A DNA stretch of 23,244 nt from an uncultured Lachnospiraceae bacterium. Its GTDB lineage: Bacteria > Bacillota > Clostridia > Lachnospirales > Lachnospiraceae. The notes under the pieces were generated by a model that saw only the letters and a list, made by a program, of their open reading frames with translations, made no database searches and was not told the origin of the DNA. The stretch covers positions 1 through 23,244 of the forward strand of contig CAJUFE010000072.1 in NCBI GenBank assembly GCA_910585635.1. The letters are read 5' to 3'. Both the position numbers and the translations under genes were made by a program. Below, piece after piece: positions 1 to 7,420 of this stretch; within the stretch, counting starts at the first letter, position 1; each line of letters begins with the position of its first letter.

Positions 1-636
1 GATGAATGCCGCCTTTAAATGTAGCCAAACCCATCTAACCAAACCCTCTTTCTATCACATTTTCTGTTGCTCCTCGACCAAGCTGCCGGCTGCAGTACGC
101 CCTAATGTCCCAGGGAGCATCCCCTCCCCGCAGGCAAAGGCCGGGCCGCAGCGCTCGCTGACCTGCCCAGCTTAGTCATCTTTAACAGTATAACATACTT
201 TGTTCCGCCACACAATTCTAAATTTCCCTATAGCTCTGCGTATATCTATCCCATTTTGCCCATCATCTGTCGATCCAGGGTACAGATCCCTCCCCTATCC
301 TTGTTAAAATATACACAAGTCCCAGGCAGGGCAGAACCGATCGTTTTCGCAAAAAAACAAAGCAAAAGATCCGGCCGGACCGGCGGGAAAGATCGGTCGA
401 TCTCTCTCCTGTGACCCTGCTGGATCTTTCGTTTTTCAGACTATATGTGGGACTGTTGTCAGAAAATTCCCATTCATGGGCGGAGCTTGGTCCTGTGAAA
501 AAATTGTTCATTGTGGGGACGGCATTTTTCGCTCATTTGTTATCCGCTTTCTATTTATAAGATGTACTTATCGATATATAGAAGAAAAAACGATCGGTCT
601 CTCAGTATCTAAGTGGGATCTCTATATGCAGATAGA
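1..636. other. left-edge region without a convincing gene
   Basis: I see no credible coding region here. The open frames on either strand lack ribosome sites, have no recognisable domain and are rich in cysteine, arginine and serine in the way of chance frames. The stretch is AT-richer than the genes around it and includes short self-complementary GC runs near 370-390. No RNA gene was recognised. Confidence 0.6.
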
Positions 637-766
637 TCAAAGGGGCCGCTCCTGGGAGGGCATACCACCCAGAAGGTCCGCTCCGGGAGGGGCATGTCAC
701 CCAGAAGGTCCGCTCCGGGAGGGGCATGTCACCCAGAAGGTCCGCTCCGGGAGGGGCATGTCACAA
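637..766. repeat. 32-bp direct tandem repeat, three full copies plus a degenerate one
   Basis: Copies start at 671, 703 and 735 and are nearly identical; a diverged copy lies at about 637-670. Each unit carries GGTCCGCTCC followed by GGGAGGGGCATGTCAC, and the last unit's second half is itself the left outer-stem arm of the adjacent long hairpin (749-765). The array therefore looks like tandem duplication of one border of that hairpin, not an independent repeat. Frames that read through it are repeat artefacts. Confidence 0.9.
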
Positions 767-883
767 CGGAAACGCGCTCTCGCTCCGAGAAGAACGTAGC
801 GGACGCTAAGCTCGTGAAAAACCTCGCTAAGCGCCGACGTTCTCCTTCCAAAAACGGGTTTCCTTATGTGACATGCCCCTCCC
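749..883 (-). repeat. long hairpin element A (dispersed structured family)
   Basis: The outer stem 749-765 pairs perfectly over 17 bp with 867-883 (GGGAGGGGCATGTCACA and its complement), and continues as GGAAAC 768-773 with GTTTCC 858-863. The inner stem pairs 791-797 with 837-843 (AGAACGT/ACGTTCT). The family core GGAGCGAGAGCGC lies on the minus strand at 774-786, between inner and outer stems with no complementary partner. Inner sequence is about 90% identical by eye to element B, but the outer stem is different. It is the only copy in minus orientation. Confidence 0.88.
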
Positions 884-1066
884 TACGCTACGTTGTTGGC
901 TGGCTTTAGATGAGATATCTGGCTCCTTGCTATATGCTGGCTAGCTGTGAAGAGACTACTTTTTACCCTTTCACCAGAGGTTCAAATTGCATGGATATAT
1001 TGTAAATAGCCTGTTGCAGAAGGAACCTGCCTTCACTATTTTTCTCAGCTTATCCAATACAGTAGC
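884..1066. other. spacer between hairpin elements A and B
   Basis: No gene, promoter or RNA was recognised. It separates two copies of the same hairpin family lying in opposite orientation. Confidence 0.5.
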
Positions 1067-1199
1067 AGCGGGAGGGGGATAGCGTGTAACGGGACCCTTG
1101 GAGAACGTCGGCGCTTAGCGAGGTCTTTTCGAGCTTAGCGTCCGCTACGTTCTCCACGGAGCGAGAGCGCGTCCCATTACACGCTATCCCCCTCCCGCT
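1067..1199 (+). repeat. long hairpin element B (dispersed structured family)
   Basis: The outer stem pairs 1067-1095 with 1171-1199 over 29 positions with one C-A mismatch. The inner stem pairs GGAGAACGT 1100-1108 with ACGTTCTCC 1147-1155, followed inward by CGG/CCG. The unpaired core GGAGCGAGAGCGC is at 1158-1170. The element ends 35 bp from the stop of the minus-strand exporter gene, so the exporter transcript would read into it in antisense orientation. There is no T-run, so it is not a standard intrinsic terminator. Confidence 0.9.
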
Positions 1200-1234
1200 A
1201 CGGACCCTCTGGCAACATATGCGCCCACACTCCT

Positions 1235-3127
1235 CTACTCCAGCTCCGACAACCCCGTATACAACTGGTGATACCGCCCTTTCTGTGCCACCAGATCGTC
1301 GTGGTCCCCCCGCTCGATGATCTCCCCGTGCTCCAGCACCATGATAGCATTGGCGTTGCGCACGGTGGACAGGCGGTGGGCGATCACAAAGGTGGTCCGA
1401 TCCTTCATCAGCCGGTCCATGCCGTGCTCGATGTGTTTTTCGGTCCGGGTATCTACGGAGCTGGTGGCCTCGTCCAAGATCAATATCGGGGCTTTGGAGA
1501 CCGCCGCCCGGGCGATATTAAGGAGCTGGCGCTGGCCCTGGCTCAAGTTGGCGCCGTCCCCCTCCAGCATGGTGTCATAGCCCTTGGGCAGACGCATGAT
1601 GAAGGAGTGGGCCGAGGCGGTCCTGGCGGCCTGCTCTACCTCTTCGTCGGTGGCGTCCAGCCGCCCGTATCGGATGTTCTCCCGGACCGTACCGGTGAAA
1701 AGGTGGGTATCCTGCAGCACCATGGCGATGTTCTGGCGCAGGCTCTCCCGCTTTAGGTCCTTGATATCCACACCGTCGATGGTGATCGTCCCGGACTGGA
1801 TATCGTAGAACCGGTTGATCAGGTTGGTGATCGTGGTCTTTCCCGCTCCTGTGGAGCCCACGAAGGCGATCTTCTGGCCGGGCTTGGCATAGAGGCTGAT
1901 ATCTTTAAGGATGACCTTGTCCGGTGTGTAGCCAAAGGTCACATGGTCGAACACCACATGGCCTTCCATGGGGGTCAATACCTTCGCATCGGCTCTGTCG
2001 GCAGGCTCCGGCGCTTCATCCATCACCTTGAACACCCGCTCGGCCCCGGCCAGGGCAGAGAAGACATTAGAGATCTGCATGGAGATCTCATTGATCGGCC
2101 GGGAGAACTGGCGGGAAAAGTTCAAGAACACCGTCAGCCCGCCTACGTCAAAGCCCTTAAGCACACAGAGCAGCCCGCCCACACAGGCGGTCAGGGAATA
2201 GTTCACCTGGCTCAAGTTCCCCATCACCGGCCCCATGATGCCGCCGAAGAATTGGGCCCGGATCTGGTCGTCCCGCAGTTTTTCATTGAGGAGCTTAAAC
2301 TCCTCCTCTGCCACATCCTCATGACAGAACACCTTCACCACCTTCTGACCGGTGACCGTCTCCTCGATATAGCCGTTCAAGGCGCCTAGGGAATACTGCT
2401 GGGCCGAGAAGAACCGCCGGCTCCGCCTGGCCACGCCGCCGCCGGCCTTCATCATCACCGGGATCATCACCAGGGTGACCAGGGTCAGGTATACATTGGT
2501 GTAGACCATCAGGAGGAAGGTGCCGATCAGGCTCAAGGCGCCGGAGAACAGCTGTACCAGGGTACTGCTGAGCATATTGCCGATCGTATCCACGTCATTG
2601 GTAAAACGGCTCATGATATCGCCGTTAGCATTAGTATCATAATAGCGCACCGGCAAGGCCTGCAGCTTGATGAACAGCTCATCCCGCAGACGTTTAAGGG
2701 CGTTCTGGGCCACGGTCAGCATCACCTTGGCCTGGAGGTAATTGGTCAATACCCCCACGCTATACACTAGGGCCATCACGGTCAGCGCACCGGCCAGCCC
2801 CGCCGCGTCTCCCCGGCTCCCGTCCACCGGTGCGATGTAGGTATTGATGATCGGCCGCAGCATGTAGGATCCGGCCAGGTTGGCCAGGGTATTGACCACC
2901 ACGCAGAAAAGCGCCAGGATCATCTTCGGCCGGTCCACGTTCACATACCCCATCAGACGTCCGACGGTCTTTTTCATCTCCTTTGGCTTACCCTTTGCCA
3001 TGCTCATCCGTCTGCGGCCCCCGGGGCCTCCCGGTCCTCCAGGCCCGTGGCCCGGTCCCATGGGGACTGCTGCTGCCCGGCCCCCATATCTGCGCTCCAG
3101 ACTCTTTCTTCTGGCTTCTGTATCCAT
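1235..3127 (-). CDS. ABC exporter half-transporter, catalytically competent subunit
   Basis: This 630-residue protein has an ABC type-1 membrane domain (about residues 55-355, six predicted helices) fused to a nucleotide-binding domain. It likely forms a heterodimer with the upstream gene product and exports drugs, lipids or peptides across the membrane. The ATPase motifs are Walker A GSTGAGKT (424-431), Walker B ILILDE with catalytic Glu553, and switch His584. The signature is LSQGQ (528-532) rather than LSGGQ. The N-terminus carries a Gly/Pro/Arg-rich cytoplasmic tail (about 15-40). The ATG overlaps the upstream stop by one base and has AAGGAGGTG about nine bases before it, which points to translational coupling. 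The family resembles BmrCD, LmrCD and TM287/288. Substrate is not predictable from sequence. Confidence 0.93.
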   Translation of the reverse strand: MDTEARRKSLERRYGGRAAAVPMGPGHGPGGPGGPGGRRRMSMAKGKPKEMKKTVGRLMGYVNVDRPKMILALFCVVVNTLANLAGSYMLRPIINTYIAPVDGSRGDAAGLAGALTVMALVYSVGVLTNYLQAKVMLTVAQNALKRLRDELFIKLQALPVRYYDTNANGDIMSRFTNDVDTIGNMLSSTLVQLFSGALSLIGTFLLMVYTNVYLTLVTLVMIPVMMKAGGGVARRSRRFFSAQQYSLGALNGYIEETVTGQKVVKVFCHEDVAEEEFKLLNEKLRDDQIRAQFFGGIMGPVMGNLSQVNYSLTACVGGLLCVLKGFDVGGLTVFLNFSRQFSRPINEISMQISNVFSALAGAERVFKVMDEAPEPADRADAKVLTPMEGHVVFDHVTFGYTPDKVILKDISLYAKPGQKIAFVGSTGAGKTTITNLINRFYDIQSGTITIDGVDIKDLKRESLRQNIAMVLQDTHLFTGTVRENIRYGRLDATDEEVEQAARTASAHSFIMRLPKGYDTMLEGDGANLSQGQRQLLNIARAAVSKAPILILDEATSSVDTRTEKHIEHGMDRLMKDRTTFVIAHRLSTVRNANAIMVLEHGEIIERGDHDDLVAQKGRYHQLYTGLSELE

Positions 3128-4863
3128 CAGGCCCCCACCTCCTTGCGCTCTCTCTGAGAATAGTAGATCTCCTGGTAGGCCTCGCAGCCTGCCAGCAGCT
3201 CCTCATGGGAGCCGATCGCCTCGATCTGGCCGTCGTCTAAGAGGATGATCTGATCCGCCTCCTCCACGGAGCCGATCCGCTGGGCGATGATGAATTTCGT
3301 GGTATCCTTTAAGGTGGTCCTAAAGCACTCCCGGATCTTCGCCTCTGTGGCCGTGTCCACCGCGCTGGTGCTGTCGTCCAAGATCAAGATCTTAGGCTTT
3401 TTTAAGAGGGCTCTGGCGATACAGAGACGCTGCTTCTGGCCGCCGGATACATTGGAGCCGCCCTGGCCCATCTCCGTATCATACTTTTCCGAAAAGTCCA
3501 TGATAAAGCCGTCGGCCTGGGCGCTGTCCGCCACCTGGCGGATCTCCTCCAAGGAGGCCTCCTCATCCCCCCAGCGCAGGTTCTCTTCGATCGTGCCGGA
3601 AAAGAGCACATTTTTCTGGAGCACCATGCCCACGCCGTTGCGCAGGGCCTTTAAGGGATAGTCCCGCACATCTACGCCGTCCACCAAGATCTGCCCGGCT
3701 GTCACATCATACAGCCGGGGGATCAGCTGCACCATAGAGGTCTTGCCGCTGCCGGTGGCGCCGATGATCCCGATCGTCTGGCCGGGCTCGGCCGTAAAGT
3801 CCAGATGCTCCAGCACCAGGCTCTCCATGCTCCCATGGTAGGAAAAGCTCACATCCTTAAATTCCACCCGGCCCGCCTGCACCTGTCTTTCGGGACATCC
3901 CGCCCCCTCGTCAGTCAGGTCGATCTTCACATCCAGGACCTCGCCGACCCTTTTCACGCAGGCCATGGCCCGGGAGCTCTGCAAAAATACCATGGACAGC
4001 ATCATCAGGGACATGAGGATCTGGACGATGTAGGTGGTGAAGGCCGTTAAGTCCCCTACCTGCATCTGGCCGTTTATGATGATATTGCCCCCGTACCACA
4101 CCACAGCCAGGGTGGTCACGTTCATGGCCAGGGTCATCACCGGCATGGTGGTGATGACCACGTTCAAGGCCCTAAGGCCCGCCTGCTTTAAGTCGTCATC
4201 GGCCTTTTTGAACCGTTCTGCCTCATAGTCCTCCCGGACAAAGGATTTCACCACCCGCACGTTCACCAGCGCTTCCTGGATCTTATTGTTCAGGTTATCG
4301 ATGGTCTGCTGCATCACCTGGAACCGTGGGAAGGCGGTCTTTAAGATCGTGCCGATCGCCAGGGCCAGCAGGGGGATCACCACTAAGATCACCAGGGCCA
4401 GCCGGGCGTTCATGATAAAGGCCATGATCAACGCCCCCACCAGCATCCCCGGCGCCCTGAACATCATGCGCAGCGCCATCATCAGCACATTCTGGATCTG
4501 CTGGATATCGTTGGTGAGCCTGGTCACCAGAGAGCCGGTGGAGAAGGCGTCGATATTTTGAAAAGAAAACTCCTGCACCTTGGCAAATAGATCCTGGCGC
4601 AGATCGCTGGTAAAACAGATGGAGGCCTTCGCGCTGAAATACGCGCCTCCGATCCCCCCTAAGGCCATCACAAAGGTGGTCAGCACCATGGCCGCGCCCA
4701 TCATGAGGATATAAGGCTTATCCCCTGTGGCCACCCCTTTATTGATGATCAGGGACATCATCTTCGGGAGCATGATCTCCCCGCCCACCTCCGTCAGCAT
4801 CAAAAGCGGCCCCAGGATGAAGGCGCCAAGGTACGGACGGATGTATTTTTTATACCGCTTCAT
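3127..4863 (-). CDS. ABC exporter half-transporter, degenerate-site subunit
   Basis: This 578-residue ABC type-1 half-transporter has a membrane domain (about 10-300) followed by an ATPase domain. Walker A is GATGSGKT (368-375) and the signature is canonical VSGGQ (472-476). The Walker B catalytic Glu is replaced by Asp497 (LILDD) and the switch His by Gln528. These substitutions are the known mark of the degenerate ATP site in heterodimeric exporters. They match the odd LSQGQ signature of the downstream partner, which would complete that same site. The gene lies 18 bp after the MarR gene and overlaps the next gene by one base, so all three are probably one transcript. The ribosome site (GAGGG) is weak, and the MKRYKKYIRPY start is typical of the family. 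Confidence 0.93.
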   Translation of the reverse strand: MKRYKKYIRPYLGAFILGPLLMLTEVGGEIMLPKMMSLIINKGVATGDKPYILMMGAAMVLTTFVMALGGIGGAYFSAKASICFTSDLRQDLFAKVQEFSFQNIDAFSTGSLVTRLTNDIQQIQNVLMMALRMMFRAPGMLVGALIMAFIMNARLALVILVVIPLLALAIGTILKTAFPRFQVMQQTIDNLNNKIQEALVNVRVVKSFVREDYEAERFKKADDDLKQAGLRALNVVITTMPVMTLAMNVTTLAVVWYGGNIIINGQMQVGDLTAFTTYIVQILMSLMMLSMVFLQSSRAMACVKRVGEVLDVKIDLTDEGAGCPERQVQAGRVEFKDVSFSYHGSMESLVLEHLDFTAEPGQTIGIIGATGSGKTSMVQLIPRLYDVTAGQILVDGVDVRDYPLKALRNGVGMVLQKNVLFSGTIEENLRWGDEEASLEEIRQVADSAQADGFIMDFSEKYDTEMGQGGSNVSGGQKQRLCIARALLKKPKILILDDSTSAVDTATEAKIRECFRTTLKDTTKFIIAQRIGSVEEADQIILLDDGQIEAIGSHEELLAGCEAYQEIYYSQRERKEVGA

Positions 4864-4881
4864 GTGGATCCCTCACTTTCT

Positions 4882-5484
4882 CTATCTTTTGCGGAGCCTC
4901 TTGCCCGGGCGGCCGGCATCTCCTGGCTCCTGCCCCGTGATGGGCCTTTGGACGGCCTGCCTGCCGTCCTCCGCGGACATCTGCTCGATGTTCTGGCAGA
5001 CCCTCTCCAGAAGTGTCTCCAGCTGCCGAAAGTCCCCTTCCGTAAATCCGGCAAACATCTCCTCCTCGGTCCGGTGCAGGATCTTATGGCTCTGGCACAC
5101 GATCTTCTGGCCCTTCTCCGTGATCTGGAGCCGGTTATAGCGGTTGTCGGTCTCATCCATCACCCGCCGGATATAGCCCGCCCGCTCCAGCTTCTTTAAC
5201 GTCACCGCAGTGGTCGCCGTAGAGACCTCCTGCCGCCGGGCGATATCCTTCTGGGACGCATCCGGATGGAAGGCGATATCCATAAGGGTCTGATGCTGGC
5301 TCTGATAGACCCCCGTCTCCCGGAGCCTGCCGGCGATCAAGGCCCGCTGCTGCCTCGCCAGCCGGAGAAAAAGTCCCATCACACAATGGCTGGGACTGGG
5401 TGGGTCATGGGGGCCATACGGGCCATGACCGTCCAGGTATCCTTGTGGCTCATCCTGCCCATACTTCTCATACTGTTCATCCAT
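4882..5484 (-). CDS. MarR-family transcriptional regulator
   Basis: This 200-residue protein carries a MarR winged helix: recognition region ASQKDIARRQEVSTATTAVT followed by a wing with DETDNRYNRLQITEKG. It is the first gene of the operon with the two ABC half-exporters and most likely represses it, with release by a transported compound; this is the common arrangement of the family. The N-terminal 32 residues are rich in Gly, Pro and His, and the C-terminal 30 are basic and low in complexity; both lie outside the usual domain, giving a length above the usual 140-150. The start is set by AAAGGAGG nine bases upstream. Inducer unknown. Confidence 0.92.
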   Translation of the reverse strand: MDEQYEKYGQDEPQGYLDGHGPYGPHDPPSPSHCVMGLFLRLARQQRALIAGRLRETGVYQSQHQTLMDIAFHPDASQKDIARRQEVSTATTAVTLKKLERAGYIRRVMDETDNRYNRLQITEKGQKIVCQSHKILHRTEEEMFAGFTEGDFRQLETLLERVCQNIEQMSAEDGRQAVQRPITGQEPGDAGRPGKRLRKR

Positions 5485-5519
5485 CGGTCTGTCCCTCCTT
5501 TCCTCAGGGCCGCCTAAAG

Positions 5520-5554
5520 CGCCCTATAGTCATGCCGGTCATGTCTGTAGGGCG
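5520..5554 (-). promoter_or_regulatory. leader hairpin of the MarR operon
   Basis: An inverted repeat lies in the untranslated leader between promoter and MarR start. CGCCCTA pairs with TAGGGCG, with an inner CATG/CATG. No T-run follows. It could be an mRNA structure near the ribosome site or a DNA operator; the sequence does not decide. Confidence 0.5.
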
Positions 5555-5563
5555 TTCTGTCTG

Positions 5564-5596
5564 GATAGTTAGGCAACTTACAATTAACTAGCTATC
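5564..5596. promoter_or_regulatory. candidate MarR operator downstream of the promoter
   Basis: An imperfect palindrome, GATAGTTA ... TAACTAGCTATC, with core half-sites TAGTTA and TAACTA separated by 13 bp. It lies roughly 20-50 bp downstream of the predicted transcription start. MarR proteins commonly bind AT-rich palindromes of this size near their own promoter, so autorepression here is a reasonable inference. Confidence 0.5.
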
Positions 5597-5620
5597 TATA
5601 TTTCCATGCTATTATACAAG

Positions 5621-5649
5621 GTAGAAGAAAGAAGTGCAAGGGGAAAAAT
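5621..5649 (-). promoter_or_regulatory. promoter of the MarR-ABC exporter operon
   Basis: On the minus strand, TTGCAC (5649-5644), a 17-bp spacer and a perfect TATAAT (5626-5621). Transcription would start near 5614, leaving a leader of about 130 bases before the MarR ATG. Confidence 0.85.
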
Positions 5650-5756
5650 GTGAAATATTTGTGAACGATATCATGGTCTTTTTAGCATTTATCGTGTTGC
5701 TCCAACATTTCCAGCAACAGATCAGATCACCTCAACAGAAACCTGCCACAACATAG

Positions 5757-5891
5757 CCGAGGGGCGGTCATAGGACGGTCGATGACCCTTTTCCACGTCG
5801 GCACTTAGGCTGCGTCCTTTGCAGCCTTAGTACCGCTACGTGGAAACCGGAGCGAGAGCGCGTCATCGACCGTCCTATGGCCGCCCCTCGG
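5757..5891 (+). repeat. long hairpin element C (dispersed structured family)
   Basis: The outer stem pairs 5757-5786 with 5862-5891 over 30 bp with a single T-G wobble. The inner stem pairs TTTCCACGT 5790-5798 with ACGTGGAAA 5838-5846, then CGG with CCG, then an apical stem ACTTAGGCTGC / GCAGCCTTAGT with one mismatch. The unpaired core GGAGCGAGAGCGC is at 5849-5861. The element ends about 60 bp past the stop of the minus-strand amidohydrolase gene. Confidence 0.9.
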
Positions 5892-5937
5892 CGGACCTCT
5901 CGCGGCCCCCTCGCGGACCTCTCGCGACCCCCTCGCC
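5884..5937. repeat. 22-bp tandem repeat at the 3' border of element C
   Basis: GCGGACCTCTCGCG occurs at 5891-5904 and again at 5913-5926, a 22-bp period, with a third partial copy of CCCCCTCGC at 5928. It resembles the CGGACC(C/T)TCT border beside elements A and B, so the border sequence has been duplicated here too, with a different period. Confidence 0.75.
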
Positions 5938-5951
5938 TCCCCCTTACGCCT

Positions 5952-7280
5952 CTACACCATCTCCCCCATCTCCCCGAACGCAGACCGTTCCATCCTTTCC
6001 TTCAGATCCCGCCGGATCCCCTTAAGATCTGCCTTAGTCAGCTTTTTATCCGCCACCAGCCGCTCCCCAGCCACAAAAACATCCTTCACATTAGCGCTGC
6101 CCGCACTGTAGACCAGCGCCGAGTAGGGATCATAGACAGGGAACATATTGGCCGAATCCGTCTCGACCAGAACGATATCCGCCTCCTTTCCCGGTTCGAT
6201 CGAGCCCGTGACCCCATCCAGCCCCAAGGCCTTCGCGCCGCCGATGGTGGCCATAGCCACGATATCCCCCGCCGGGAACAGGCTGCGGTCCCGGTTCTCG
6301 TTCTTATGGAAGTTGGCGCAGAAACGCATCTGCGTGAACAGGTCCAGGGTATTGCCGCTGGCCGGTCCGTCGGTCCCTAAGCCTACAGGGACCCCCTGGG
6401 CAAGCAGACGAGGGATGGGCGCCACCCCTTTAGCCGCTTTCGTATTAGAAGCGATACAATGAGAGACCCGCCCCCCCTTTTCCCGGAGCAGACGGATATC
6501 CTCTTCGGTCAGCTGGATACAGTGGGCCGCCACCGTCCCCGGCCCCAGGACCCCCAGCCGGTCCAAAAACTGGATCGGTGTGCATCCATAGCTTTCCCGC
6601 AACTGTGCCATCTCATAATCCATCTCCGCTGTGTGCAGCGTAAAGGGCTGGCCGTACTGCCGGTCGATCTCATAGGCCCGCTGTAAGGTCCTGGGGCTGC
6701 AGGTGGTGGTCCCGTGAGGCGCCAGACAGCAGGACACCCTGGGGTGGTCCTTGTACCGTTTGACCGCCGCCTCCCCATAGGCAAGGGCATCCTCCACACT
6801 GGCCAGATCGCAGGCGCCTTCCTCCATCACCGTCTGTCCCGCGATCCCCCGGATCCCCATCTCGTCCATCACCTGGGCGATCTGTTCTTCAAAATAATAC
6901 ATATCCAGCACGGTGGTCACACCGGCTAACAGGAGCTCGCATATGGCATACCGGCTGGAGGCCACCGCCATCTCCGCGTCCATGGCCTTTTGCTCCATCG
7001 GGAGGAGGAACACCCGGAGCCGGTCTTTGCAGTCGTCACCCAGACCGCGGAAGGGTACCATCCCCAGATGACAGTGGGTGTTGACCATGCCAGGCATAAC
7101 GATCGCCCGGCCGGCATCCAGGACCTGGTGCCGGCCCATGCCCGGGAGGGCCGCTCCCAGTTCCTCCATAGGCCCCGCCTGCAAGATCTTGCCCTCATCC
7201 AATACGACATAACCCTTGGGATACATGGTCCTGTCCTGATCCATGGTCAGCACGATCCCATTGGTGATCACAGTCTTCAT
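5952..7280 (-). CDS. amidohydrolase, MTA/SAH/adenosine-type deaminase
   Basis: This 442-residue cytosolic enzyme belongs to the metal-dependent amidohydrolase superfamily in the MtaD/TrzN/SsnA branch, which hydrolytically deaminates purine nucleosides such as methylthioadenosine, S-adenosylhomocysteine or 5'-deoxyadenosine. Visible metal and substrate motifs are NTHCHLG (His69, His71), HTAEMDYE, AAHCIQL and GLGTDGPASGNTLD. The C-terminal region has the usual GKEADIVLVETDSANMFPVYD strand closing the small beta domain. Length is standard. The ATG follows AAAGGAG by ten bases. It lies downstream of adenine deaminase, separated by 140 bp containing a strong hairpin, so it may be only partly co-transcribed. 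The exact substrate among MTA, SAH, 5'-deoxyadenosine and adenosine cannot be set from sequence alone. Confidence 0.85.
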   Translation of the reverse strand: MKTVITNGIVLTMDQDRTMYPKGYVVLDEGKILQAGPMEELGAALPGMGRHQVLDAGRAIVMPGMVNTHCHLGMVPFRGLGDDCKDRLRVFLLPMEQKAMDAEMAVASSRYAICELLLAGVTTVLDMYYFEEQIAQVMDEMGIRGIAGQTVMEEGACDLASVEDALAYGEAAVKRYKDHPRVSCCLAPHGTTTCSPRTLQRAYEIDRQYGQPFTLHTAEMDYEMAQLRESYGCTPIQFLDRLGVLGPGTVAAHCIQLTEEDIRLLREKGGRVSHCIASNTKAAKGVAPIPRLLAQGVPVGLGTDGPASGNTLDLFTQMRFCANFHKNENRDRSLFPAGDIVAMATIGGAKALGLDGVTGSIEPGKEADIVLVETDSANMFPVYDPYSALVYSAGSANVKDVFVAGERLVADKKLTKADLKGIRRDLKERMERSAFGEMGEMV

Positions 7281-7329
7281 GATAAAACGCTCCTTTACTA
7301 AACAACTAAATAGGTCCTTAAACAGAGTA

Positions 7330-7373
7330 AGGCTGCCGCAAGATGCAGCTTGGCAGCTATCTTGCGGCGGCCT
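7330..7373 (-). terminator. hairpin between adenine deaminase and the amidohydrolase
   Basis: A 15-bp stem (AGGCTGCCGCAAGAT with ATCTTGCGGCGGCCT, one wobble) encloses a loop with its own AGCT/AGCT pairing. On the minus strand it is followed by TACTCTGTTT, a weak T-run. It probably ends most transcripts from adenine deaminase or acts as a partial terminator before the amidohydrolase. Confidence 0.6.
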
Positions 7374-7420
7374 CTTAGCTTTGATCTGCCGATCTCCTTC
7401 AACTTCCCAACGCCCTTGAT

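Noticed and set aside
263..511. 82-codon minus-strand frame near the left edge
   Set aside because: Ser/Arg-rich chance composition, no ribosome site, no recognisable family.
613..909. Open frames of about 100 codons across the 32-bp repeats
   Set aside because: They translate the tandem repeat and the hairpin, have no ribosome site and no domain; long frames arise here because the 32-bp unit has no stop in these frames.
1067..1199. Hairpin elements as ordinary intrinsic terminators
   Set aside because: No T-run follows on either strand, the stems are too long and an unpaired conserved strand is present.
749..1199. CRISPR array
   Set aside because: The 32-bp repeats are directly adjacent with no spacers, and no cas genes are present.
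1268..1756. Long plus-strand frames opposite the exporter, deaminase and kinase genes
   Set aside because: They are shadows of conserved minus-strand genes with strong codon bias.
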